A stretch of 64,000 nt of DNA from Sphingopyxis sp. H053 (GTDB taxonomy: Bacteria > Pseudomonadota > Alphaproteobacteria > Sphingomonadales > Sphingomonadaceae). The position numbers and the translations under genes were made by a program. The notes under the pieces were generated by a model, which saw only the letters and a list, made by a program, of their open reading frames with translations, did no database searches and was not told where the DNA came from. The DNA is taken from positions 20,799-84,798 of the forward strand of contig NZ_LNRU01000016.1 in the NCBI RefSeq assembly GCF_001468225.1, written 5' to 3'. Positions 1-8,158 of this stretch are shown here, one piece after another; within the stretch, counting starts at the first letter, position 1, and each line of letters begins with the position of its first letter.

Positions 1-2117
1 CAGGCCTGTTTGCCTTCGACGAGTGCCGCGTCGAGCAACGCCTGTTCGTCGACGACGTCGCCGGGCTTCGCGCGCGCGAGCAGTTCGGCGACGACCGAAT
101 AGGCCTCCGCAAAGGGAAGCAATATCGCGTGACCGACGACCGGCTGACACCGCCGGAGGAGCTGCGCGATGCCGCGATCACCGCTGGCGAGGCGGCGGTC
201 CCACACCGGGTCGATGCGCGTCAGCTCGGCCTCGATCGCGGCAAGATGCTCGCCCCGCGGCGGGTAGAAGAATTCGAATTTGAACAGGTCGCGCAGCCGG
301 TCGATCTTCGCCCAGAAGGCGGCGGTCGCATCGCCGCTGTCGCCGTCGCGCAGCTCGAACAGCGCCAGCTCAATCATCGCGCGATCGAGGAAATGATGCG
401 CGATGATGTTGCGGTAATAGCTCGCCATCGGATGTTTGGCGGGGTCGATCGAATAGACATTCTCGCTGCCCGCCTCGTAGCGCGTCAGCAACCCGCTCGC
501 GACGAGCGTGTCGACCGTCGCCGAGAGCGCAGCATCGTCGCCGCTCTCGAGTTCGCTGCTAAGCCGAATGTCGCGCACCCGCGCCCAGTCGGTCACCGCG
601 CCGATCGCGCCGAGCAGTTCGGCGGCGGTCGCGCCGCGCGGCGCCATGCCGAGCAGGATCAGGCACATCACCGAGGTGACGGTCAGCGGCGTGACGCGAT
701 TGGCCTCGACCGCGACGGCAAAGGCGATTGTTTCGAGCGCGCGTTTGTCGTCGGGGGCCGGCGCGGCGTCGATCACCACAGGATTGCCGATGTCGAGCCG
801 GATGCGGCCCGAAGGCTCCTTGAGGCTCTTCATATAGCCGAGGAACCACGACAGGCTCTCGGGCTTCTTGTTCCGGCCGGTCTGTTCGGCGGCATATTCC
901 TCGACGTCGCGGATCAGGTCGAAGCTGGTGACGAAGGGCACGAAATGGACACCGCGCGTCCCGGTCGCGTGCGCGGCGTCGAGGACATATTTCATCAGAC
1001 CGTATTTGGGCGGCATCAGCTTGCCGAGGCGCGAGCGCGTGCCCTCGAACGCCCAGCTCAGCGGGAAGCGCTTGGCGAGCAGCCACGCGATATAGTGGCG
1101 CAGCACGAGCTTGTAGACCGGCTGGTCCTGGAAGCTGCGCCGGATGAAGATCATTCCCGAGCGGCGGAAGAATTCGCCCATGACCGCGAAATCGAGGTTC
1201 GCCCCGCCGAAGCTGTGCAGCATCGGCAGGTCGTTCTCATAGGCAAGCCGGCTGGGTGTCGCGCCGTCGATATAGGTTTTGTGCGTGAAGAGGATCGCTG
1301 TCGGATGCTCGCGCAGGATCGAACGCAGCTTGGCAAGCTCCGTCGCGTCGATTTCCATTTCGGGCGCATAACCGCCGAACATCATGCGATCGAGCCGGGC
1401 GCGCAGGTCGAGGAACAGCGCCGAGGGCCGCGCGATCACTTCCTTCATCAGTGGCCGCGCTTCGCGGAAGAGATCGGCGACCGGGCGCCCGGTCTTCTCT
1501 GAAAGCTCGGCGAGCGCGGCGCGGAATTTGGGGCTGGTGCGCAGGCCATCGGCGACGAAACGCGGGACCTTGTAGCGCGTGCCGCGAATACCGCGCTCGG
1601 CAACGTCGAGCGCAAGCGCGGCTTGCCGCGCGACGAAGCCCGCAAATTCAGGGCTCTCGGCGCCTTCGCCATCGCCGCCGCCGGTCTGCGCGCAGAAACG
1701 GTCGCGCAGCACATCGAGCGTTGCCGCTTCACCGACCAATATCTGGGCGCGGCGACGATCACGAAGCAGGATCAACCGCGACCGCAAAGGACCCGGATGA
1801 CGCGGATCGCCAAAGATCAGGTGGCGGAATTTGAGCGCGCGCTCCTTGTCGAAACCCGGAATGCGCCACGCGACGCGCAGCGGCACGATCTGCCGCGACG
1901 GCGCGCCGCCGAGCCGCGCCCGCAGCACGTCGACGGGCAGCGCATGATCGCCGTCCTCGATGTCGAGGCTCGCCCACGCCGGCTCGTCATCGCCACTCGT
2001 CGCATGAATCCAGTCGAGCAACAGACGCTGCTCGACCCCATTGCGCGCGTCGATGATATAGAGCCGGTCGGCCGCCTGCTCCGCCACGATTGGGGTGCGG
2101 GGCGTTCCGTCGGCCAC
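1..2117 (-). CDS. plsB: Glycerol-3-phosphate 1-O-acyltransferase (PlsB type), 3' end cut by window edge
   Basis: Catalyses the first acylation of sn-glycerol-3-phosphate in membrane phospholipid synthesis at the inner membrane. About 705 residues are in the window and the C-terminus lies beyond the left edge. Family motifs visible on the minus strand: FTHKTYIDG (the H-x4-D catalytic block), GANLDF, GMIFIRRSF, FEGTRSRLGK and VPFVTSFDLI, in the order expected for PlsB. An in-frame TGA lies two codons upstream of the GTG at 2117, which is therefore the farthest possible start; a second GTG (VAEQAADRLY) ten codons in is an alternative. It lies just downstream of a HAD-PlsC fusion on the same strand, so both phosphatidic acid acylation steps are encoded together. 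The family assignment is strong; the start is less certain. Confidence 0.9.
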   Translation of the reverse strand, partial: MADGTPRTPIVAEQAADRLYIIDARNGVEQRLLLDWIHATSGDDEPAWASLDIEDGDHALPVDVLRARLGGAPSRQIVPLRVAWRIPGFDKERALKFRHLIFGDPRHPGPLRSRLILLRDRRRAQILVGEAATLDVLRDRFCAQTGGGDGEGAESPEFAGFVARQAALALDVAERGIRGTRYKVPRFVADGLRTSPKFRAALAELSEKTGRPVADLFREARPLMKEVIARPSALFLDLRARLDRMMFGGYAPEMEIDATELAKLRSILREHPTAILFTHKTYIDGATPSRLAYENDLPMLHSFGGANLDFAVMGEFFRRSGMIFIRRSFQDQPVYKLVLRHYIAWLLAKRFPLSWAFEGTRSRLGKLMPPKYGLMKYVLDAAHATGTRGVHFVPFVTSFDLIRDVEEYAAEQTGRNKKPESLSWFLGYMKSLKEPSGRIRLDIGNPVVIDAAPAPDDKRALETIAFAVAVEANRVTPLTVTSVMCLILLGMAPRGATAAELLGAIGAVTDWARVRDIRLSSELESGDDAALSATVDTLVASGLLTRYEAGSENVYSIDPAKHPMASYYRNIIAHHFLDRAMIELALFELRDGDSGDATAAFWAKIDRLRDLFKFEFFYPPRGEHLAAIEAELTRIDPVWDRRLASGDRGIAQLLRRCQPVVGHAILLPFAEAYSVVAELLARAKPGDVVDEQALLDAALVEGKQA

Positions 2118-2142
2118 CGTTCAATGACGCTCCGCCAAAGAC

Positions 2143-2224
2143 CCGTTCGTGTCGAGCGAAGTCGAGACACCCCGAGAGCAAGCGCCGTCCCGATGGGCAT
2201 CTCGACTTCGCTCGATGCGAACGG
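2143..2224. repeat. Intergenic palindromic element
   Basis: Two arms of about 28 bases face each other (2143-2171 and 2197-2224). Each carries the core TCGAGCGAAGTCGAGA or its complement, with a few mismatches and a 25-base loop. It fills the gap between the HAD-PlsC gene and plsB. Elements with this core are common between genes in sphingomonad genomes (recalled, not checked here). It could act as an mRNA-stabilising stem-loop. Confidence 0.7.
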
Positions 2225-2239
2225 GGAGGAAATGGGCCG

Positions 2240-3832
2240 TCATGTCTTAGCGGCTTTCCCGACCGCCTTTTTCTTGGGAGCGATTTTCTTGGCAGGTGGC
2301 TTCTTTTTGATGGCAGGCTTCTCAGGCGCCTTCTTGGTCGCCTTTTCCGGTTTCGCCTCCGGCGCAGCCTCGGTTGCCACCGATTCCGCCACGCTTTCCT
2401 CGGGCTGTCCCAGCGTGCGCAGGAACATGTTCCGCACGTCGCGGACATGCGTATTAATCGTCCGCGGGCTCCACTTCGACGTGTCGACCGGCGGCAGCAC
2501 GGTGACGCGCACCGTCGCGGGGCGCATGACGAACTCGTTCTTCGGCGCAACGTCGGTAGCATTGTGAATCACGATCGGGACGATCGGCACGCCGGCCTGC
2601 ATCGCCAGATGGAACGCACCCTTTTTGAACGGCTCGAGTTTCGGCGTCAGGCTGCGCGTGCCCTCGGGCGAGATGCATATCGACTTGCCTTCGACCTTGA
2701 TCGCATCGACCAGCGGCTCCATTGCCTTGATCGCGCTCTTGCCGTCGGCGCGGTCGACGAAGACGGTGCCGCCCCATTCCATCAGCTTGCCGAGGATGGG
2801 GATGTCCTTGATCTCTTTCTTGCCCACCCCGCCCATGTCGCGGCGGATGAGCTTGGCGAGGATCATCACGTCCGCCTTGCTCTGATGGTTGAAGATGAAG
2901 ACGCACGGGCGCGAGGACCAGAGATGCTTCTCGTCCTCGACCTCCAGCTCGACCCCGGTGATCGCGGTCGCGAAATCGCCGAACAGCCCGATCGAGAAAT
3001 TCGCCGCCTCTCGCTGCGAGCGTGTCAGCGCCCAGATCGGCAGTCCCGCGGCAAAGGCGCCGACGAGCGAGCCGGTGGCGTAGATGGTACGGGTATAATC
3101 GACCCAGCTCGGCGTCCCGCGGCTCGCGAAGCGCTGGACCGGCCAGCCATGCTCGTCGGCGATTGCCTTGAGCTTCAGGTTCGGGTTGAGCGGCCGGGGT
3201 TTGCCAACGCGTTCGAGCAGTTCGATATCGTCGTCGCTGTCCGAATAGAAAAAGCTGTTGTCGAGATCGAGGCCATATTCGGCGGCGAGTTCCTCGGCCG
3301 CGAGCACCTTCCCTTCGCCGAAACACAAGGGCCGGATGATCTCGCCGGTGAAGACGCCGTCCTCGATCTCATAGGCCGAGCATTTGATGTCGGTGATGCC
3401 AAGGTCGCGCGCGGTCGGTTCGATCTGGTAGATCGTTGCCGACGAGATGATCGCGACGCGGTGACCTTTTGCCTGATGCGCCTCGATGATCGCGCGCGTC
3501 TCGGGATAGATTTTGCGCGCGATATGCTTTTTGTAGAGTTCCTCGCCGAATTCGATAAAGCTCTCTTCCTCGACGCCCTTCATGAATTTGGCGGCGCCCG
3601 ACATCAGCCCCGAAAAACCGATGGTGCCGAGACTATGCTGCGCGACGACCTGCGCGGTCTCGGCGATTTCCTCCATCGACATTTCGCGGCGCTGGAATTT
3701 CTCGCGCAACATCGCGGTCGCCGAGTAGCCCGAGATGATCGTGCCGTCGAAATCGAACAGCGCGGCGATATGCGGTCCGGGTTCGGACGCCAGGACTTCT
3801 TCCAAATGCGGCTGCGGCCTCGGCACGCGCAT
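2240..3832 (-). CDS. HAD-IB phosphatase fused to 1-acyl-glycerol-3-phosphate acyltransferase (PlsC) with basic tail
   Basis: A 530-residue two-domain protein. The N-terminal half is a HAD-IB hydrolase with DFDGT (D27, D29) and a motif III-like YSDSDDDIELLE. The second half is a PlsC acyltransferase with NHQSKAD (H316 to D321, H-x4-D) and PEGTRS. The last 60 or so residues are a Lys/Ala/Pro-rich, histone-H1-like tail. The acyltransferase should convert lysophosphatidate to phosphatidate; the substrate of the HAD part is unknown. The fusion architecture is known in actinobacteria and proteobacteria. The ATG at 3832 abuts GGGGAG; the GTG two codons later (3826) is better spaced from that site and may be the true start. 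Just upstream of plsB, same strand. Confidence 0.85.
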   Translation of the reverse strand: MRVPRPQPHLEEVLASEPGPHIAALFDFDGTIISGYSATAMLREKFQRREMSMEEIAETAQVVAQHSLGTIGFSGLMSGAAKFMKGVEEESFIEFGEELYKKHIARKIYPETRAIIEAHQAKGHRVAIISSATIYQIEPTARDLGITDIKCSAYEIEDGVFTGEIIRPLCFGEGKVLAAEELAAEYGLDLDNSFFYSDSDDDIELLERVGKPRPLNPNLKLKAIADEHGWPVQRFASRGTPSWVDYTRTIYATGSLVGAFAAGLPIWALTRSQREAANFSIGLFGDFATAITGVELEVEDEKHLWSSRPCVFIFNHQSKADVMILAKLIRRDMGGVGKKEIKDIPILGKLMEWGGTVFVDRADGKSAIKAMEPLVDAIKVEGKSICISPEGTRSLTPKLEPFKKGAFHLAMQAGVPIVPIVIHNATDVAPKNEFVMRPATVRVTVLPPVDTSKWSPRTINTHVRDVRNMFLRTLGQPEESVAESVATEAAPEAKPEKATKKAPEKPAIKKKPPAKKIAPKKKAVGKAAKT

Positions 3833-3920
3833 CTCCCCACCAAGCGGCTATATTGCCGCCTTTCTCTGCACGATGGCAGTAAAGATGGCGTTTATCAATG
3901 CGCCCAATTCGTGGTCCGGG

Positions 3921-4541
3921 TTAGGATGCGAGGGCTGCAGCCTCGCGCGCCAGTGCTTCGATCCGCGCGGGGTCGAGCGGGCCCGACGGCACGACCCAGC
4001 TGCCGCCGACGCACAGCACCGGCCCCAGCGCGAGCCACTCGGGCGCGGTCGCGGCGCTGATCCCGCCGGTTGGGCAGAAATTGATCCCGCCGAACGGCCC
4101 CGCGAGCGCCTTCAGCGCCGGGATCCCGCCGCTCGTCGCCGCGGGAAAGAATTTGAAACTGTCGAGCCCGAGGTCGAGCCCCGCCATGATGTTCGACGCA
4201 TTGGCGACCCCGGGCAGGAAGGGGACACCGCTCGCCACCGCCGCTTCGCCAAGGCTGTCGGTGAGGCCCGGCGAGACGATGAATTCGGAGCCCGCATCGA
4301 GGGCGTCCTTCAGCATCCGAGTGTTGAGTACCGTCCCGGCGCCGACCACAGCGCCCGGCACCTTCTTCATCGCCGCAATGGCATCGAGCGCGGCCGGCGT
4401 GCGCATCGTCACTTCGAGCACCTTGAGCCCCCCCGCGACGAGCGCCTCGGCCATCGGCACCGCATCCTCGACGCGGTCGATGACGATCACGGGGATGACG
4501 GGCGCGAGGCGCATGATCTGGTCGATGCTTTTGTCGGTCAT
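3921..4541 (-). CDS. eda: 2-dehydro-3-deoxy-phosphogluconate (KDPG) aldolase
   Basis: Cleaves KDPG to pyruvate and glyceraldehyde-3-phosphate, the last step of the Entner-Doudoroff pathway; cytoplasmic. The 206-residue product has LEVTMRTPAA (catalytic Glu region), the Schiff-base lysine in LDSFKFFPA and the phosphate-binding PTGGI. The frame stays open to an upstream ATG at 4595, but those 18 extra codons fall inside the palindromic repeat and are not conserved-looking; the ATG at 4541 has GAAGGAATTGAA just upstream and gives the usual family length. Follows edd on the same strand across a repeat element. Confidence 0.93.
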   Translation of the reverse strand: MTDKSIDQIMRLAPVIPVIVIDRVEDAVPMAEALVAGGLKVLEVTMRTPAALDAIAAMKKVPGAVVGAGTVLNTRMLKDALDAGSEFIVSPGLTDSLGEAAVASGVPFLPGVANASNIMAGLDLGLDSFKFFPAATSGGIPALKALAGPFGGINFCPTGGISAATAPEWLALGPVLCVGGSWVVPSGPLDPARIEALAREAAALAS

Positions 4542-4552
4542 TTCAATTCCTT

Positions 4553-4630
4553 CGTCGCCCCCGCGAAGGCGGGTGCCGCTATCAGTGTTGCGCATGGTTG
4601 CCAGCGGCCCCCGCCTTCGCGGGGGCGACG
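4553..4630. repeat. Intergenic nested-hairpin palindrome, copy 1 flanking edd
   Basis: 78 bases. Outer arms 4553-4580 and 4603-4630 pair over 28 bases with one mismatch. Each arm is also a small hairpin by itself (CCCCCGC, short loop, GCGGGGG). Nearly identical in layout and sequence to the element at 6485-6562 on the other side of edd. Lies between the edd stop codon and the eda start. Confidence 0.85.
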
Positions 4631-4632
4631 AG

Positions 4633-6474
4633 CTAGATTACCGTTTCCATCGCCGCCAAAACAGCCGATCCGCCCTTTTCGGCTTCGTCGGCGTGATGGC
4701 GGAATAGGGCGAACAGTTCGCGGCCGACACCCAGCGCCGGCGGCGGCGCGACGGCGGGACTGCGCGCGGCCCAGATATCAGGATCGACGAGCGCGAGCAC
4801 CTCGCCCTTGCGCGCGCAAACGCGGACAATGTCGCCATCGACGAGGAAGGCGAGCGGGCCGCTGACGCCGTCGATGCCGGGCAAGGCTTCGGGCGAGAGG
4901 TGGATCACCGCGGGGACCTTGCCGCTCGCGCCCGACATGCGGCCGTCGGTGAGCAGCGCGACGCGGAAGCCGCGATCCTGGAGCACGCCCAATGCCGGGG
5001 TGAGCTTGTGCAGTTCGGGCATGCCATTGGCGCGCGGGCCCTGGAAGCGCACGACGACGATGACGTCGCGTTCGAGTTCGCCCGCCTTGAACGCGGTCAG
5101 CACCGCGTCCTGCGTGTCGAAGATCCGGCACGGCGCCTCGATCGTCCAGCGATCCTCGGCAACCGCGCTGGTCTTGATAATCGCGCGGCCGAGATTGCCC
5201 GCGAGCAGACGCATCCCGCCGTCGGGAGAAAAAGGCGCCGCAGCGGGGCGCAGCATGGTGTCGTCGCGGCTCTCGGCGGGCGCCGCCTGCCAGTGAAGTT
5301 CGTCGTTTACCAGCACCGGCTCCGATGCATAGTCGGCCATCGTCCCGCCAACCGTCAGCACGTCGCCATGAAGCAAGCCCGCGCCGAGCAGTTCGCGCAC
5401 GACATAGCCGATGCCGCCCGCGGCGTGGAAATTGTTCACATCGCCCGCGCCGTTCGGATAGACGCGCGCGAGCAGCGGCACCGCGTGACTGAGCTCGTCG
5501 AAATCCTGCCAGTCGATGATGATCCCGGCCGCGCGCGCGATCGCGGGCAGGTGGATCGCATGGTTGGTCGAGCCGCCCGTGGCGAGCAGCCCGATCGCGG
5601 CGTTGACGATCGCTTTCTCGTCGACGCAGTGCGCCAGCGGGCGATAATCGTCACCGTCCCAGCCGATCTGCGCGACGCGATGCGTCGCGGCACGCGTCAG
5701 TTCCTGGCGCAGCTTGGTGCCGGGGTTGGTGAAGGCGCTGCCGGGAACATGGAGCCCCATCAGCTCCATCATCATCTGGTTGCTGTTCGCGGTGCCGTAG
5801 AAGGTGCAGGTGCCGGCGCCATGATAGCTCGCCGCTTCGGCTTCGAGCAGTTCGTCGCGGGTCGCCTTGCCCTCGGCATAAAGCTGGCGGACGCGCTGCT
5901 TTTCCTTGTTCGCGAGCCCCGAGGGCATCGGGCCCGCGGGGATCAGGATTTGCGGCAGATGGCCGAAGCGCAGCGCGCCGATCAGCAGGCCGGGAACGAT
6001 CTTGTCGCAGATGCCGAGGAGCAGCGCGCTCTCGAACATCGCGTGGCTCAGCGCGATCACCGTGCCCTGCGCGATATTGTCGCGGCTGAACAGCGACAGG
6101 TCCATACCCGCCTGCCCTTGCGTCACCCCGTCGCACATTGCGGGAACGCCGCCCGCGACCTGCGCGGTCGCGCCGACTTCGCGCGCAAAAAGTTTGATCT
6201 GCTCGGGATAGCGGCCGTACGGCTGATGCGCCGAGAGCATGTCGTTATAGCTGGTGACGATGCCGATGTTCATTTCGGCGCCCGACCGGATCGCGGGCTT
6301 GTCCTCGCCCGACGCGGCAAAGCCATGCGCAAGATTGCCGCACGACAGGTTGCCGCGATTGGTGCCGGCTTCGCGCTGGCGGTCCATCAGGTCGAGATAA
6401 GCGGCGCGGCGCGGCGCGCTGCGTTCGATGATGCGGTCTGTGACCGCGGCGATGGTAGGGTGGAGATCAGTCAT
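4633..6474 (-). CDS. edd: 6-phosphogluconate dehydratase
   Basis: Dehydrates 6-phosphogluconate to KDPG, the committed Entner-Doudoroff step. 613 residues, full length for the IlvD/Edd family. Conserved cysteines for the iron-sulfur cluster are visible in NLSCGN, PAMCDGVTQG and GTCTFYGTANSN, and the family signature TDGRMSGASGKVP lies near the C-terminus. The start ATG (MTDLHPTI) directly precedes the first conserved block. Sits between zwf and eda on the same strand, each junction occupied by a copy of the same palindrome, so processing or partial termination between genes is possible. Confidence 0.95.
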   Translation of the reverse strand: MTDLHPTIAAVTDRIIERSAPRRAAYLDLMDRQREAGTNRGNLSCGNLAHGFAASGEDKPAIRSGAEMNIGIVTSYNDMLSAHQPYGRYPEQIKLFAREVGATAQVAGGVPAMCDGVTQGQAGMDLSLFSRDNIAQGTVIALSHAMFESALLLGICDKIVPGLLIGALRFGHLPQILIPAGPMPSGLANKEKQRVRQLYAEGKATRDELLEAEAASYHGAGTCTFYGTANSNQMMMELMGLHVPGSAFTNPGTKLRQELTRAATHRVAQIGWDGDDYRPLAHCVDEKAIVNAAIGLLATGGSTNHAIHLPAIARAAGIIIDWQDFDELSHAVPLLARVYPNGAGDVNNFHAAGGIGYVVRELLGAGLLHGDVLTVGGTMADYASEPVLVNDELHWQAAPAESRDDTMLRPAAAPFSPDGGMRLLAGNLGRAIIKTSAVAEDRWTIEAPCRIFDTQDAVLTAFKAGELERDVIVVVRFQGPRANGMPELHKLTPALGVLQDRGFRVALLTDGRMSGASGKVPAVIHLSPEALPGIDGVSGPLAFLVDGDIVRVCARKGEVLALVDPDIWAARSPAVAPPPALGVGRELFALFRHHADEAEKGGSAVLAAMETVI

Positions 6475-6484
6475 AAAATTTCCT

Positions 6485-6562
6485 CGTCGCCCCCGCGAAG
6501 GCGGGGGCCGCTATCGGCGCAGCGCAAGGTTGCCAGCGGCCCCTGCCTTCGCAGGGGCGACG
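6485..6562. repeat. Intergenic nested-hairpin palindrome, copy 2 flanking edd
   Basis: 78 bases between zwf and edd. Arms 6485-6512 and 6535-6562. Compared with the copy at 4553-4630, the second inner hairpin reads CCCCTGC/GCAGGGG instead of CCCCCGC/GCGGGGG: a C-G pair replaced by T-A with both sides changed, which is what selection on a hairpin would produce. Confidence 0.85.
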
Positions 6563-6570
6563 TGTTTTCC

Positions 6571-8034
6571 TCAATCATGCCAACTCGCTCCGTCGCGTTC
6601 GATCAGCGCGATGGCGCTCGACGGGCCCCAGCTGCCCGCGGTGTAATTCTGCGGCGCCATATCGACCTCCGCCCAGGCATCGCGGATCGAATCGATCCAC
6701 TGCCACTGCGCCTCGACCTCGTCGCGGCGGACGAACAAAGTCTGGTCGCCCTCGATGAAATCGAGCAGCAGACGTTCGTAGGCGATGCGCCGCCGCTCGC
6801 CGGCGAAGCTGTGCGAGAGCGAGACGTCCATCGTCACCTCTTTGAGCTTCACGCCGTCGCGGTCGAGGCCGGGCTGTTTCGCCATCACCTTGACCCGGAT
6901 ATTTTCCTCGGGCTGCAGGTTGATGATCATGCTGTTCGCATCGAGCTTGCCCGCGCCGACGCGCGCGAAGATATTGTGCGGCACCGGCTTGAACTGGATC
7001 AGCACCTCCGACTTGCGCTGCGGCATGCGTTTGCCGGTGCGCAGATAGAAGGGCACGCCCTTCCAGCGCCAATTGTCGATATAGGCTTTGAGCGCGACGA
7101 AGGTTTCGGTGTTCGACGGGTTGCCGAGTTCGTCGGCATAGCCCGCGACCGCGCCGCCATTGACCGCGCCGCTGGTGTACTGACCCTTGACGCTGTGCGC
7201 TTTGACGTCGGCGGCGGTCATCTTGCGCAAGCTGCGCAGCAGTTTGACCTTCTCGTCGCGCACCGCGGTCGACGACACGCTCGACGGCGGCTCCATCGCG
7301 ATGATCGCGAGCAATTGCAGCATATGGTTCTGCACCATGTCCTTGAGCGCGCCGACCCCGTCATAATAGGAAACGCGGCCTTCGAGCCCGACGGTTTCGG
7401 CGACGGTGATCTGGACATGGTCGATCGCCTGCGCGTTCCAGAGCGGCTCGAACAACATGTTGGCAAAGCGCAGCGCCAGCAGGTTCTGCACCGTTTCCTT
7501 GCCGAGATAATGGTCGATGCGGAACACGCGGTCCTCGGCAAAGGCGTCGCCGACCTGCGCATTCACGTCGCGCGACGAGGCGAGATCGTGGCCGATCGGC
7601 TTTTCCATCGCGATGCGGCATTCGGCGCAGGCGATGCCGGCGGCCTTGAGCCCCTGTGCGATCGGACCGAACATCGATGGCGGGGTCGAGAGATAGACGC
7701 CGATGGGGCGGCCCATGCGGTCGCCGAGTAGCGCCGCAAGTTCGTCATAACCCGTGCCGGCGCCGGCATCGATCGCGCAATAATCGATGCGGTCGAGGAA
7801 GGCGGCGACACCCGCATCCTCGATACGGTCGGCGGGCAGATGCTCGGTGAGCGCATCGCGGACCTGCGCCTGAAACGCTGCACGATCCATTTTCGAGCGC
7901 CCCGATCCGATGATCGTCAGCGCGCCGGCAAGCAGCCCGTCGAGGTGGAGATTGTAGAGCGAGGGAAAGAGCATGCGCTGCGCCAGGTCGCCCGTCGCGC
8001 CGAACAGCACCAATGTTTCGACTTTCACGCTCAC
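6571..8034 (-). CDS. zwf: Glucose-6-phosphate 1-dehydrogenase
   Basis: Oxidises glucose-6-phosphate to 6-phosphogluconolactone with NAD(P)+, feeding the Entner-Doudoroff route. The 487-residue product has the nucleotide-binding LVLFGATGDLAQRMLFPSL and the active-site signature RIDHYLGKETVQN. The frame is open back to 8160, but the GTG at 8034 has AAGGGGA six bases upstream and gives the normal family length; the ATG at 8055 is a second option. Transcribed divergently from glpD over a 124-base gap. No glucokinase or 6-phosphogluconolactonase gene is present in this cluster. Confidence 0.93.
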   Translation of the reverse strand: MSVKVETLVLFGATGDLAQRMLFPSLYNLHLDGLLAGALTIIGSGRSKMDRAAFQAQVRDALTEHLPADRIEDAGVAAFLDRIDYCAIDAGAGTGYDELAALLGDRMGRPIGVYLSTPPSMFGPIAQGLKAAGIACAECRIAMEKPIGHDLASSRDVNAQVGDAFAEDRVFRIDHYLGKETVQNLLALRFANMLFEPLWNAQAIDHVQITVAETVGLEGRVSYYDGVGALKDMVQNHMLQLLAIIAMEPPSSVSSTAVRDEKVKLLRSLRKMTAADVKAHSVKGQYTSGAVNGGAVAGYADELGNPSNTETFVALKAYIDNWRWKGVPFYLRTGKRMPQRKSEVLIQFKPVPHNIFARVGAGKLDANSMIINLQPEENIRVKVMAKQPGLDRDGVKLKEVTMDVSLSHSFAGERRRIAYERLLLDFIEGDQTLFVRRDEVEAQWQWIDSIRDAWAEVDMAPQNYTAGSWGPSSAIALIERDGASWHD

Positions 8035-8113
8035 AATCGTCCCCTTGGATAACATGAAAAGAATTGGGCGATACACGAAGCGAATGCAACGCGCATACGT
8101 AGGCCGCATACGA

Positions 8114-8137
8114 TGTCGGCACTTGGCAAATCCGACA
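8114..8137. promoter_or_regulatory. Inverted repeat in zwf/glpD divergent promoter region
   Basis: TGTCGG (8114-8119) and CCGACA (8132-8137) are perfect inverted half-sites separated by 12 bases. The site lies between the divergent zwf and glpD starts, about 22 bases before glpD. It could be the operator of a sugar- or glycerol-responsive regulator. This is inference from position and symmetry only. Confidence 0.4.
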
Positions 8138-8158
8138 ACGCTGCCATAGGAATTCGCC

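Noticed and set aside
129..1502. 457-codon open frame on the plus strand opposite plsB
   Set aside because: Arg/Ala/His-rich translation without any family motif; the minus strand reads a clear PlsB with all acyltransferase motifs. An antisense by-product of high GC.
4900..7731. 943-codon open frame on the plus strand across edd and zwf
   Set aside because: Spans two well-supported genes and a palindrome on the other strand; composition is typical of antisense frames in high-GC DNA.
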